Of a stretch of 64,000 bases of DNA, positions 21,325-32,930 are shown in pieces. The DNA lies in the NCBI GenBank assembly GCA_944548615.1, contig OX155967.1, forward strand, positions 805,321 through 869,320. Reading direction: 5' to 3'. The notes under the pieces are model-generated. The model was not told where the DNA came from. It saw nothing but the letters and a program-made list of their open reading frames with translations, and searched no databases. Made by a program: the position numbers and the translations under genes. Origin of the DNA: Micropterix aruncella. Lineage: Eukaryota > Arthropoda > Insecta > Lepidoptera > Micropterigidae. Each line of letters starts with the position of its first letter. The first letter of the stretch is position 1.

Positions 21325-21791
21325 ACTCTGACTAACAGTCGGGGGAGTCTGGAAGCAGTATTGTTTCCTATAGAGCGGGGGTGGTTGCGGACCTTACGGC
21401 GACTGCTCTTGAAACGACCATCGGCCATCCGATCCTGGGTGAACAGCCGGGCAAAGGACGCTGTGGTCCGCGATAGAATCGGTATACACCGTTTCACCGC
21501 TTCGTAAGGGAGAGGACCGCGCAAGCGACCTCGAACTCGTAACCAATCGAGAGACCGAAGTAATCTGGTCACAATTGAAAGTAAGGGCGTGAGTGTCGGC
21601 CCGCCGGGTAACATTCCTGGCTATCTCGCGGTTAAGGCGTTGGCTTCTTACGGGCTTGTGACGTAGCTAGATGGTGGACTGTTTTGTCCCCAAGTCTTCT
21701 ACGCTCACTCCCGGGAGATAGAACGACTAATCGTTAAAACTTCCTGAGGTAACGGGCTCGCTCGCTGTAGTCGACAACCCAAGTTGTAGAA
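21325..21791 (+). mobile_element. Rep-A copy 2, 3' part
   Basis: Continues copy 2 from ACTCTGACTAACAGTCGGGG through AAGGGAGAGGACCGCGC and TCGCGGTTAAGGCGTTGG to the end near AGTCGACAACCCAAGTTGTA. Small open frames here differ from those of the other copies. Confidence 0.75.
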
Positions 21792-21799
21792 TCAGGTCA

Positions 21800-22850
21800 T
21801 GCTTACCACAAAAAATGCATTGTCATCGGAACTGAACCAACATGTACATTTTCAACTTCATATGATAATATTTGGGGAGTTCCTCATGGATCCCATTATT
21901 AGAACAGTACATGTACATCTTTTCAAAAAAAAAATCCAAATAGGTTTATAAATGACGGAGATCTGAGGTAACAAACATAACAAAAAGATACAACCGAATT
22001 GATAGCCTCCTCTTTTTTTTGAAGTCGGGTAATAAAATATGAAGTCTGAGGCACGCCGTAAATAGTGTTTGGTCCAGTTGGCCCAGACGACCTAATCGCG
22101 TTACTCGGACAGAGGGACATTATTACTAAATTGCTATTTTCCTGGCCCAAGCTATAAAAGGACCAATCCACGATTCCGATTCAAGATTTATTACATCGTA
22201 ATGCAGTACGTCAACAGGCTCATGCAGTCGCTATCTACTCAATTACATGATCATCTATGCTCAGCGGAAAGTCACTCTAGATGACAATTTAATTGTTCTG
22301 ATGTTGACCAAACTTCAAAAAACAATTTCTCGAAAGGCAAAAATCAGTCAAATCAATTTATTTCGAGAGAAACGAAGGTTATTTAAGTATACTATAATTC
22401 ACATTTTCAAATATATTTTTCATTTTCAAATGAACCTCTAGACCTCTATTTTAGGATTATAATATTGAGAAATATATTAAACATTATCTTACTTTATAAT
22501 AAATATACCTCAAATACTTACACAAAATGTCATAAAAATTATCATTATTCTATTGGAAGTAATTAAAAATATATTACAAATTTTTAAAATCATCAATAAT
22601 AATGAAAAAAGAATTACAAAAGTAGTGTTAGAATCGTTATGTCATCTCGAGTATCATAGGATATCAACTGTACAAATATCAACTAAGTAGTTGTCTAAAT
22701 GTCAATAAATTATAGTTTTTAATGTCAAATGAAATGAAATGAAATGAAAGGTCTGCAAAAAAAGGCCAAAAAACATAAACCACAAATATTTCATAAAAAA
22801 CCGTAATAAAATTAATTATAAATACAACAGTCCACTCTCTGATACGAAAA
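21800..22850. other. AT-rich stretch, no supported gene
   Basis: Contains a chance minus-strand frame (21923-22171) and a repeated ATGAA/GAAAT run near 22730-22750. No family was recognised. Confidence 0.4.
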
Positions 22851-22857
22851 TTCCCCT

Positions 22858-23750
22858 GTGGAGCCCTGTGGCATGGTCCCACAGGGCTCGATCCTTGGAC
22901 CTTTACTTTTTCTCTTCTTTATTAAGGACATCGAAAATTCGTTACCCCAGATTGTCCATACAATCCTATATGCGGTGGTGTCATCCGCTTATAGCATTCT
23001 CTTTTTCGTTAGTGATAAAAATAGTTTTGATCTAAACCATAAGGCTAATAGTGCTTTAAATACCGCATGCAGTTGGTTCTGTAGCGGACCTTAAATCCAC
23101 TACATACGATCAACAAATGCATCGATTTCCAGTGAAATCCACTGACACAATTCAGCTATTATTTTGACTCGTGCAGTTATGAATCAGCACGATGAAACAA
23201 TACTTTTACTTAAAATATTTCAAATTGCATCTTTGCACGGCCTATATAAACCGGCCAAAAAGCAACCAAATCATCAGTCCCCGATCGATCACCTTCCCCC
23301 AAGGTTGCGACGGCATATCCGGTACCCCTCTTACGAGGTCGCTCAACGGATCCGGCTCCTTGGTTTCCTTTCCTCATTTTCCCTGAGTCTCGAAGCATCA
23401 GTCTGTAATCCCACAGACTCGAGCCGTGCCCAGTACAAGATACTTGGAGCACACATATAATCCTCATCCACTTTCCTACATAACCTCCGTCGCGCAACCC
23501 TCGCGTCTCGATAAAGTAATCCGGGCACTCGTTAATTCGGCAAGCGTTATAACTGGCAATATTCAATCGATTCGATCAATAAATATCCTCTGCTTCATCA
23601 TAACCGCCTTTAAATACGGAGATAACTCGTAAGTTGACACCACCACCTCACATCGAATAATTTGGAGTCTTGTGAGGGGTGGTCCCTCACAGTTGAATCA
23701 GAACAATCTCCTCCTCAATTCAAGAAAAACCACCGGCATGCATTTCTCGT
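22858..23750 (+). pseudogene. LINE reverse transcriptase fragment, interrupted
   Basis: GMVPQGSILGPLLFLFFI at ~22870-22925 is the conserved reverse transcriptase block before the catalytic YADD. The following text ends TACSW at 23076, and the matching downstream block LNQNNLLLNSRKTTGMHF resumes at ~23693. Between them lies a 614-bp insertion. The catalytic YADD motif has been altered (ILYAVV). The fragment is truncated at both ends. Confidence 0.75.
23079..23692. mobile_element. Insertion inside RT fragment, possibly Helitron-like
   Basis: Removing this segment joins TGGTT to GAATCAG and restores the colinear reverse-transcriptase block, so it is an insertion at or between T residues. It ends with a perfect hairpin, GTGAGGG (23672-23678) and CCCTCAC (23684-23690), two bases before the junction. 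A 3'-terminal hairpin with insertion at TT and no clear inverted repeats or large duplication recalls non-autonomous Helitron/Helentron elements. No canonical CTRR end is present, and no coding region was recognised within it. Confidence 0.5.
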
Positions 23751-23752
23751 CT

Positions 23753-24485
23753 AATTATTATTAATAATAATAATAATTTTATCCATTCAAAAACATAAAT
23801 TTACAATTGTATTAGTTGCAGAATCAGCCTAACTAGGCCATAGCCCGTACCAAGGAAAACTCTATGTATGGCAAAGATTTATTCATGTGCTCATAATATT
23901 AAAATGAAAAATACAAAATATGATAAAATATAAAATAGATAAGCGAATTCAAATTAAACTTATAATTATATTTAAAATATTGATAAAGCATGGTCATGGA
24001 AATAAATATTAATATAAAATGTCGTAATATGAAGTTTGTAGAACAAATAAATAAATATTATTAAAATATAAAGTGTAGCGAAATGTATGACAGTAATAAT
24101 AATGCAGACCTTTACTTTAAAATATGACTTATTGCCTTTTCCACCTCATTTCTACCAAGTTGAAGTAAATGCTGTGTTATTTTAGATTTGAATTGGATTG
24201 GCTTAGTTTGTTCACATGTTTTTTATAGATTCTTTTAGATGGTTATAAATTTTAGGCCCTATAAAGCCAAAGTGTCTTTGGGCGAAGGATGTTCGGGTTT
24301 TCTGTACAATGTGTTTACAGGTTGTGGCGCTTCTCGTTGAAATTTTATGCTCAGCTCTAACGTGAATATATTTACTTTTTAGGTAGTTAAGAAAGACTGT
24401 TTTTGCATACACCTGCCTGATGACTAATATTTTCAGCTCTGAAAACAAGTCGTTTGAGGGGTACCTTCGGGGCTTCTTGGCAATA
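23753..24485 (-). pseudogene. LINE fragment: C-terminus, 3' UTR and tail
   Basis: On the minus strand a frame from about 24448 to 24212 reads TRTSFAQRHFGFIGPKIYNH near its end, the standard C-terminal pattern after LINE reverse transcriptases. The 3' UTR follows, including the block at 23822-23870 shared with 7779-7830. The unit ends in an (ATT)n-type tail at 23755-23780 (plus strand ATTATTATTAATAATAATAA). Confidence 0.65.
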
Positions 24486-24544
24486 ACCCGAAGAAGCGCA
24501 GAAGGTCGAAGAAGAAGAATTACAGAAGGTCGATTGATTCGCTA

Positions 24545-25010
24545 ACCCTATTAGTTAAAAACGACCAAATAAGTTTAAGCAAGGATTCCAAGTTTCTTGG
24601 TCTTGTGATTGACAATAAATTAAACTGGAAGTCTCACATAAATGAATATGCTGTGCGCCATATATGCGGCGATATATGCTGTGCGCAAAATTAAATACTT
24701 AGCTGGTAATTCTGCATCTCTCTCAGCATATCATGCCTGCTTCCATACGAAAATGGCCTACGGTATACTTCTATGGGGAAACTCCATTGATAGCTCTCGA
24801 ATAATTATACTCCAAAACAGGCAGTAAGAGCCCTCGAGGGGGGTAGCGCGAAATACTCACTGCGTTTCGTACTTAAAAAAAAATATATCTATGGTAGGTG
24901 AATATATTCTTCGGTGCCTAATTTATGTGAGAACAAACGTCATAAAACGTGAACTAAATGGTGATCACCACACCGATGACACTCCTTCGCAGAATGCACC
25001 TAACACAGAC
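24545..25010 (+). pseudogene. LINE reverse transcriptase C-terminal fragment, relative of 12453-15377
   Basis: Frames here read SKFLGLVIDNKLNWKSHI, then YAVRKIKYLAGNSASLSAYH and AYGILLWGNSIDSSRIIILQ. They align with the same region of the intact LINE (FLGITLDENLNWNQH, YAIRKVKFLAGERAA, YAILLWGN). A frameshift near 24640, a stop at 24825 and others break it. It is an older copy of the same family. Confidence 0.7.
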
Positions 25011-25272
25011 ACAAAAATCCTTTTGTTTTGTTAGGTTTTTAAAAAAATCGGTTATTTTTGTTTCTTTTTGTTGTGTCTTTTAATTTCAAATTATTGTCTC
25101 ATTTTTTTCTATTTATTCCATTTGAAATTTAAGACATTTATCGAATGCGTAATTTATCTAATATGGTAGAGTATGTTGTTGTAAATACCTAGTCTTTTTT
25201 TAAAAATAAAAATGATAATAATTATGATTATTAATCTAATCATGGTGTAGTGGTACTTTGGAGTGTTCTCTG

Positions 25273-25335
25273 CAACGGGCAAACTCGAAATCTTAGGCTG
25301 TTATAACGATATAGATCGTTCTTTCAGCCGTTGAG
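25273..25335 (-). repeat. Diverged Rep-A 3' fragment
   Basis: Read in reverse complement, the blocks around AACGATATAGATCGTTC and CTTAGGCTG align with the last ~60 bases of Rep-A (ATCGTTAAAACTTCC...CCCGTTG). It abuts the LINE fragment beginning at about 25336. Confidence 0.35.
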
Positions 25336-25677
25336 ATGATTTTGCATCCGACTGCATTTATCACAGGCATGGTTGGCTATAATTCTCTCTGTTTCAGAAG
25401 AGAAATGTTGACCATGTCCTATGTTTTGAATCTAATTCGTGGTAAAACTAATAACCCTAGCTTACTAGCCAAGGTGGATCCTTTCGTACCAAATAGTTAT
25501 CTTTGTGCTCGATCGCACCATATTTTCGCGGAGCCGTTCTCGCGCACTAACCTTACGAGGTATAACTTGTTGGCGCGTGATTTGCAGCGCTTAAATGAAA
25601 TTCACTCCATGGCACCAGATTTTGATATTTTTACCATCAACATTTCATCATCATCAACATTTTTATTGGTTTTTTGA
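25336..25677 (+). pseudogene. LINE ORF2 C-terminal fragment
   Basis: A 113-codon frame contains LCFRREMLTMSYVLNLIRGK followed by SRTNLTRYNLLARDLQRLNE. This is the arrangement seen at the extreme C-terminus of Jockey-like LINEs after the reverse transcriptase. A CATCATCATCA run lies just before the stop. It is truncated at the 5' side next to a Rep-A fragment. Confidence 0.6.
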
Positions 25678-26323
25678 GCTAATATCTAAATATTTCTGTA
25701 TGTAAATAAGCAAAAATAAAAAATACCTTTGATAAAGAATCTAATAAAGATCACGATGGTATTTACAATGTCTAAATAGGATTCCGGATTTTTCCGTAAG
25801 GCAAGTACAAGTTAGAAATGCCAAGTTTGTATCACTTTTTGATTTTCTCATATTTATTCATAATTATCTAATTGTTTTACTAAATGAGATTTTTAATATT
25901 TTATATACGAAATTTCAATGCAATCATTGCACAGTTATTCTTTTTATGATTGCTATAGTAGTTCCATAGTTATAGTACTTTTTGTCGAGCGCAGCGATAT
26001 TGCAAGAAATTCCAATAAATTGCCGCGGTCTGCCATGAAATTATGCCGCTACTCGAAGGGTTAAACAAACAACGTAGTCTGCTTGAAATACAATCTACAA
26101 TATTCAAAACTAAGAATACACGAGGAGACGAAATCGGGAGAGGAAGGAGAGAGAAAATGAGGAACTGATTGCTTCTTAAACAAATAGTACTTTTGAGGTG
26201 AGTCTTGAACGATTCTAAAGAAGGTAAGTTTCGAATATTTGCTGATATATCGTTCCAGAGTTTTACATTATAAACACGGTAATAGAAGGAGTAGAAATCA
26301 GAATTATGACCAGGAATTTTGAG

Positions 26324-26575
26324 TTAATTGTCAGAGGCTAACCGAAGTACGAGACCGTGGCATTTATCTAAAAATCTCCAACCTAAATCTAAAGTTGCCA
26401 AAGTTATAAAGGAATGCCTTAACGAGTAAGGAACATTTAAATTGCCTGATCCTCGGACAATTGGAATATCTCGCAAACGTTCCCGAAATGAACTTTGGAA
26501 AGTGTTGAACGGACAAGGATGGTAATTCGGCAATCGCGCGGTTGTTCGGCGAAAGGCGCGAAATTCCGCAGTCAA
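26324..26575 (-). other. Open frame in a possible repeat, no recognised product
   Basis: An 83-codon minus-strand frame, relatively Arg-rich, reading FRERLRDIPIVRGSGNLNVP in its middle. It sits in a stretch (26100-26760) that is more GC-rich than the surroundings. I do not recognise the product; it may be part of a LINE C-terminus or of an unannotated repeat. Confidence 0.2.
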
Positions 26576-26831
26576 TTTTCTAAACTTCTCGAAGTAAATT
26601 GATTCGGCGGGGGCCGCGCGATGCCTCTATTAACGGCCACAGAATAGAAATAAACCGGGGGCGAGGTGGAACGAAATTCCACTTGCCGCTCGATTTTTCA
26701 TCGCCATCCGGGATAAGAGTAATAATCGTGGGCGTCACTTGAATTTTGCTTAGGGATCCCTACCAAAGCGTACAAACGTACCCTATTGGTATGACTTCGT
26801 CATTTGTTCGTCCGTCTGTCTATATTTTACC

Positions 26832-26901
26832 CGGTTTGCGCACCGTTCGGCGACGCCTATCGGTTGTGCACTCTTACTAATTGCTGAAGGAGTCTGGAGA
26901 C
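26832..26901 (+). repeat. Rep-A internal fragment
   Basis: GGTTTGCGCACCGTTCGGCG followed by GTGCACTCTTACTAA and GGAGTCTGGAGA aligns with the middle of Rep-A (compare 9970-10036). Both ends are truncated. Confidence 0.6.
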
Positions 26902-27240
26902 TATGGAAATATGAAATTGCTGTTCTAAGTGACAGCTGTGTTTAGTAGTAACGTACGTTTAAGAAAAAATACACTGATAAACCTTCATAACAAAGATAAA
27001 AGTGTGTACATATAGTAAGGTGGAGTGCGTCTATTTCCTGAGAATCATCATTTCTCCGACCACAGGCAGAAATATGGAATAAACGGATTCGCCAATTTAC
27101 TACATATAATTTAAATTTAAGGAGGTACTTTTGTAACACATAATATTAATCACCTATAGTCGGTACAAATGTCGAGAGTTCTATTGCTCAAAAATCTGTT
27201 TAAACTATATTAAAAGTGGTAATTATCCAAAGATAATATC

Positions 27241-28085
27241 GATGAATATACGGAACATTACTAAAAATTTCGATGATTTTTTAATCCTTACTCAGCAATC
27301 AATAATATCTTTGATGTCATCATCCTTACGGAATGCTGTATAAACGAACTTTATGTTCCCAAAATTGTACAAGGTTTAGAAATTTATCACACTAACAACG
27401 CCAGACTACAAAACGATGGTGTTGTGGTCTACATAAAGTCACATTTCCACGTAAGCAGTACTGACAAATTGCCTATATTTAGTAATATATAATTCTGTAA
27501 ACTTATTTGCTATATATAAGTCTGCGAGCAAATCCAATTTATCAAGTTTTCTTCAGTCATTGGATAACCTGCTAGAGGCTTATAGATATGAGTCTAATAT
27601 AATATTACCTGGAGACCTCAACATTAACATCTTAAATGATAAGAGTACTCAAACGGGAAACTATCTAAACTTTCAGGCACATTATGGACTGGAGGTCGGA
27701 ATAAATAGACCTACCAGAGTTCATGAGAATACTAATAGCTGCATAGATCATTTTATGATCAAAACAAAATTTCACAATCAAACGTTTATTTACCAATCCA
27801 CCATCACCGACCACTATGAAATTGGACTATGCCTATCTAAAAAAATAATTAGGAACAATTCTAAACAGTCTTATTCCAAAACAACAATCGCTTATGCATT
27901 AATATCAGATAACATTAAGACGGCGGACTGGACTCCAGTCTTACAATGTAAAGAGAGTAACATTGCTGGTAACCAATTCCATGATATTCTTACAAATTGC
28001 ATTAAAATGGGTGCAATCGAAAATGCATGTACTGTACCTAGTTCTCGAAATAAACTATCTCCTTGGATAACCGCTGGTCCCAGCT
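27241..28085 (+). pseudogene. LINE endonuclease fragment
   Basis: Starting at ATGAATATACGGAAC, frames match the AP-endonuclease domain: TKNFDDFL near the start, ILPGDLNINILND at ~27605 (the GDxN motif), CIDHFMIKTKF near 27740 and STITDHYEIG near 27800 (SDH-type motif). It ends with SPWITAG, the usual linker toward reverse transcriptase, at ~28080. The first 300 bases carry several stops. The reverse transcriptase is missing. Confidence 0.7.
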
Positions 28086-28240
28086 GTAATGCGGAAATAT
28101 CAAGTAAAGATGAACTGCAGTGTGCGTTATGTTGTCTGTATTACCATTTTCACTGCGTTGGGCAAATGGAAAAAAACTTTCGGAACATGTCAATTGAAAC
28201 TAAGTCAATTTATTTTAGGAGGCGGACAGTCTCTTAACTA
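28086..28240 (+). pseudogene. PHD-like cysteine-rich fragment joined to the endonuclease frame
   Basis: Directly in frame after the endonuclease fragment the frame reads CNAEISSKDELQCALC, then YYHFHCVGQ and NFRNMSIETKS. This Cys/His pattern is the PHD-type finger commonly found in ORF1 proteins of insect LINEs. The order, endonuclease then PHD, is opposite to ORF1-ORF2 order, so the junction near 28083 is a rearrangement or template switch. The product ends at a stop at 28235-28237. Confidence 0.55.
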
Positions 28241-28715
28241 GTGGTGTAAAAATTAGAAAAAAATAATTAATGTTGCTTTATATTCGAGCGCTTATATTCA
28301 ATGTTACGTTATATTGTTTGCATTACCTAAAATCTCCACTATTGGTAAGACCGGACCGATATGACTGAGTTCACAACAGAAATAGATAAGTGCAGTCCGT
28401 ACAACTGTCGAGAGTTCTATTGCTCAAAAACCTGTTTAAATTAAAGGTAAATCTAGTTGGAATCGAAGTTTCCAATCCGAAGGAACTGGGCGGTTTGCGC
28501 GCAGTACGACAAAATCTAATCATAGCTGATCGCAGCACGTACTGTCAAGTTCCAGGGGACTAGTCGATACATAATAAGTTTACAGATTACTAAGGTATAC
28601 AACTAGACAACTCAGGAAGTATCTGATGGACCTTCGATTTTTATCGATATAACACTTAGCAAAAAGATTTGAGAGTTTCAGGAAATTTACAATGAAATAA
28701 ACTTGCCCAATTTGG

Positions 28716-28913
28716 ATGAGGAGTATGACGCCAGGAGAATCTGTCAGTGCCGCACTTGACTCGAATTATAGATTGAAAGATTTTATTACTTTATTTGAAC
28801 TAGTCGATAGGCCAGTTGAATATAAAATGGTTCGGGCGGCGGTCGGCCATCGCGATGAGCGAGACCGACCGCCTCCGAAAAATCGACCGCTTGTCGCCCA
28901 ATCTTCGAGCTAA
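28716..28913 (+). other. Short open frame, no recognised product
   Basis: A 65-codon frame whose C-terminal half is rich in Arg, Asp and Pro, in a small GC-rich patch (28830-28910). Not recognised; probably a repeat fragment. Confidence 0.15.
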
Positions 28914-29392
28914 AAAAAAAAACTAGAGGGCAGCTCCTTTCCCCTCTACTCCCACGTACCTTTCCATTAGATAGTAATGCGAGAAGTATGATAAAATATC
29001 TTTATTTACGATATTTGAGGAAAAGTGATTATTTTTAGATTGAAATTTTATAAAGTATTTTTAATTATATTTACTATATATAGTAATGGTTTTTAACCAT
29101 TACAATGCATATGTTTTTATATAATAAAATACTTCACAAATAATATTAATACATTCCATGTCACAAGATATATCTCGACTTACTACAGCGCTACATTTAA
29201 AATTTGCCTGGTCCTTAAACTCCTAATATATGTAAATATAATTAAACCTAGTCAATGCCAAATTGGTAATAATTGCCGTCATGACTGCTTTCCATGATCT
29301 CATTGACAACTTCAACCAAACGACTTGTAAGCAATTTATTTCTTCACAAAAGTAAAAAATTAAATTGGTTACAATAAAAGAAATATATAATA

Positions 29393-31135
29393 TCAATGAA
29401 TATTGGCTCTATTGGTAAAAATTTCGATGACTTTATAATAGCACTTCAGGTATTCGATAATATATTTGATGTTTTAATATTGACAGAACGTTGGCTTGGT
29501 AAAACCTACAACCTAAAACTCTTTCAGGATTTCATTGTCATTTCACAAATATATTACACTTACAAAACGATGGCGTTGGGGTCTATATAAGATCTGGGTT
29601 GAAATGGAATGTTATAGAAACAACAGGCAAACTGTTTACATATTACTCTAGAGAGTTAAATAAACATATTGGCTATCTATAGGTCACCAATCCAAAAAAA
29701 AAATATAAATAACTTTATTGAATCGCTTAATAGTGTTATTGAAAATATCAAAACAGAAGAAAATATTTTAATAATAGGTGATACAAATATCAACATAATT
29801 AATATTAAACATTGGTAGGCAGATGACTATCTTAACTTGATGGCACATCATGGTCTTAAAGTTGCTATAGACTTACTGACCCGAGTCGATAGCACTCATT
29901 CTAGTGGCATAGTTCATATTATGGTGGAAGCTAAACTAGCTAGTATACTATTTCTATGCCATACTACGGTCACTGACCACTATATGACAGGAATCTCTTT
30001 AGTTATACAAAAATAAAAAGTATCACTAAATAAACAAAAACATATTCAATATATCGAATATAATGCGCTACTTGAACATCTGAAAAATGAATCTTGGGAC
30101 TCAATTTATAAATAAAACAATACTGATGATTTAGCTAATCATATAGTAGATACCTTTATCAATTATATTAACAAAGTAACAATACCAAAAATAATTAATA
30201 TACCTAGATCAAAAAATAAATAAAAACCCTGCAATACGAATGAGATTTTAGAATGCGGTAGGAAAAGAGATAAACTCATTCAAAAAAGAAAAACAAGACC
30301 AAATGATATTCAGTTTTAAGCTTTTTATTAAAGATACAGAAATGCATGTAAGAAAACAATACAAAATGCTAAAAGTAGACACTACCGTGAACAAATCAAC
30401 GATACCAATGGAGATATGAGGAAAACATGAAATATTGTTAAAAATATAGCGTTCGGGTCGGGAAAACTGGCGCTAATTAAAAATATAAAAGTGAAAGATG
30501 ACGTGAAAACAATATATAGTGATATAGATATAATCCTCGAGCATTTCAACCAATATTTTACGAACATCGGAAAGACTTACGCAAATTCTATATTGAGTAA
30601 CCTAAATTTATCTGACAGTACTCAGCTGCACAAATACAGACAAAGTTGTAAAAATCATAAAATCTCCTCAAACTCACTGTGCACCAAGAAACGATTGCAT
30701 ACCAAGTAATATTTTAAAGATAACTAACGAATTCATCGCTGAACTCATCGCTTACTTAATTAATAACAGTTTTGTAAATGGAGTATTTCATATAATATTA
30801 AAATTTGCAAAAGTGATACTCATCTACACAAAGGGGGAAATCGGTAACTTCGATTTCGATATTAAACTAGATCTCTAAAATTATTGAAAGAATTTCTAAG
30901 TCCAGACTCGTTACCTTTCTGGAGAATCACTCCCTATTTTCTCACAACCAATTCAGATTTCGAAATGGTCGGGAAACGACAGAAGCCATAAACACTTTCA
31001 CCCAATATATTGTCGAAAACTTGGACAAAGGAAATAAAGTGTTAGCTACGTTTCTCGACCTATCGAAAGCGTTCGACAGTATCTCATAAAATACTGTGTA
31101 AGAAATTTGCTACATACTGTATTAACGGTATACCA
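29393..31135 (+). pseudogene. Degenerate LINE: endonuclease to first half of reverse transcriptase
   Basis: The start (MNIGSIGKNFDDFIIALQ) is homologous to the endonuclease fragment at 27241. ILIIGDTNINI near 29765, LTRVD and TVTDHYMTG near 29970 continue the endonuclease. From ~30720 reverse transcriptase blocks follow, including FLDLSKAFDS at ~31050. Stops and frameshifts are frequent. The sequence breaks near GIPLRWFESY at ~31150, after which a C-terminal fragment follows without the catalytic YADD block. Confidence 0.7.
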
Positions 31136-31149
31136 CTTCGATGGTTCGA

Positions 31150-31501
31150 AAGCTATCCTGCGCAAGATTTTGCTTTAGGATTCCTCCACGTCATCATGTG
31201 TCACCATTCCTTGCGAATGCTTCCATGTTGAATATGAGTAAAAGAAGGCAGCTCCATCTTGCGACCCTTGTACTCAAGGTAGTACGCAATAAACAGCCGC
31301 TATATCTTTACTCGATTATGACGTGGTCCCGTAACCGGCATGTCCATTCAACACGGGCCCGTGAACAACTTGCTATAATACCCACGCACAAAACTAAACA
31401 TTTCCAGTGCAGCTTTTCCTATTATTCTGCGGTTGTATGGAATATGGCTTTGCGATCGAAATCAATTCCAGTATTTAAGGACCACTTTAAAAGTTTATTA
31501 T
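31150..31501 (+). pseudogene. LINE C-terminal fragment, split by LTR element 1
   Basis: A continuous frame reads RRQLHLATLVLKVVRNKQPL and then SYYSAVVWNMALRSKSIPVF, the usual C-terminus of Jockey-like ORF2. The last host codons are interrupted at 31501 by the left LTR. The host sequence resumes at 40045 after the right LTR, and its AT-rich 3' UTR continues there to about 40380. Confidence 0.7.
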
Positions 31502-32632
31502 TGTAACAAAAACTGCTTTTTCGTGACATTTCTTTCGCGATTCATGCTTTTCCGTGTGCAGATCCATGTAATTACATGTTTCGGTGTCATTTGCACACGT
31601 TTTCTGGCGCCTCTACTATTTTTCCGAAGTTTTCTGCTTCATTTTCGTAACGTCGTAATTAAGTCACAACTTGACTTAAAAGTCGACTGTAAAAGTCGTA
31701 AAAACCGTTTTCTGACGTTTAAGAAGGTGTCGAACGCTACGGTTACGGCAATGACGTCTCTATTCTCTTTGGTTCAGCCGGAAACGTCAAAAGGTGACAT
31801 CACTGTTCTTTCGGGGTCGTACAGTTTTGCGCCTATCAAAAATGGCATTCTTTTGTGGTTTTGGAGTTTGGAAGCGCAGGCGTAAGAGGGGCTGAGGATC
31901 GGCGTCGCTGCCGACGAGTATAGCGCGGCGCAGTTTTTCAATTCATGTAGTTCTTTTCTGGTAAGCGATTATTGTCAATTTTTTTGCGGTTAGCACATGG
32001 CGGCGTATCGACTTCTAACCGGCTTTTTTTCTCCTTGGCTTCAGACGGGCGGGCGAGCACCTCTATTATTTTTATACGAATTATCTTTAATCCACCTGCA
32101 AAGCATCAACTGCCGTAGCGTGGCGGCCTGCTTCTCGGAGCATTTTTTTTGGAGATCGGAGATTCAAATTCCGGACCTACCTACTGTCAACTTTTAGAAG
32201 ATATCCATATACTGCTGTGCTGTGAAGTGATTTATACATCGTGTGCCTTGCACCTTCTTCGTTTTGCTGTGCCCGCGGAGAAGCGGATTAAAGAACTCTG
32301 AAAAGAAGCAACGTGTTCTCATATCTTTTTTTTTTTACAGCTGAAGGAAGAATTGCTACCTACGGGCTAAACCAGTGACAAACCTGTGAGACTTACCCAC
32401 CCTGTTAAATCTTGTGCTTATTTTTTTTTGTATCGAGTTCTGGTTTTTTTTTAGTTTCAGCTTTAACCTCTAAAAAGCTGTGGCGTCCAATATTTTTTGA
32501 AATTTAGTTTTTTGATGTGTATTTGCTTTGGCATTAATTTATCCTTCCTGCACTCGATTTCTGTTCGTGGTTATTCCACGATTAGGTATAATCAGGTCTA
32601 ACCTGGCGTTACATACTAACGTTGCCGTTATA
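31502..32632 (+). repeat. Left LTR of element 1
   Basis: 1131 bp, TGTAACAAAAACTGC at the start and GTTGCCGTTATA at the end. It would hold promoter and polyadenylation signals. Short open frames inside it are repeated identically in the right LTR and are not genes. Confidence 0.95.
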
Positions 32633-32635
32633 AAC

Positions 32636-32653
32636 TGGCGCCCAGCGTGGAGC
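32636..32653 (+). promoter_or_regulatory. Primer binding site, Lys-tRNA type
   Basis: TGGCGCCCAGCGTGGAGC lies three bases after the LTR. It resembles the complement of the 3' end of a lysine tRNA (TGGCGCCCAACGTGGGGC form) with two differences. It primes minus-strand DNA synthesis. Confidence 0.8.
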
Positions 32654-32930
32654 CTTAGAACTGGTTTTAGCCTAAGTAGTAATTCTTTCTTTAGTTTTTG
32701 AGACACGTCTGCGTTTACTTAAACGTTTTCTTTAATGTTTAACCTGTAACATTTCTTGTAACTTGAATTTTATATTTTAAGCGGTTACCGTGAAGAAGTT
32801 CTATTGTATACAGACTTGCCGTTTCTTTTTCACATAGTTTTTTAAAGATATTGTACATAATATCTAGTATCATTGTACAGTAGCTCGAGGTACAGTATAG
32901 CGGTTTTGTAATTTTTTGTTTTTAATTTGT

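Larger units (their letters stand above)
27163..28443. repeat. Pair of direct repeats flanking the EN fragment
   Basis: A ~46-base block around GTCGAGAGTTCTATTGCTCA occurs at 27163-27210 and again at 28399-28443 with two or three differences. The first lies just upstream of a LINE endonuclease fragment, so the block is probably LINE 5' UTR and the second a separate truncated copy. Confidence 0.65.

Noticed and set aside
20780..21614. Protein-coding frames inside Rep-A copies
   Set aside because: The frames fall on different strands and phases in different copies, without a shared protein, so they are chance frames in GC-richer DNA.
21618..21650. tRNA-like segment TCGCGGTTAAGGCGTTGG in Rep-A
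   Set aside because: It resembles the D-arm of Leu/Ser tRNAs, but no anticodon arm, T arm or acceptor pairing follows.
31433..32197. Open frames of 150 and 66 codons in the left LTR of element 1 (repeated at 38882-39610)
   Set aside because: They lie within the LTR, are duplicated only because the LTR is, and show no recognisable domain.
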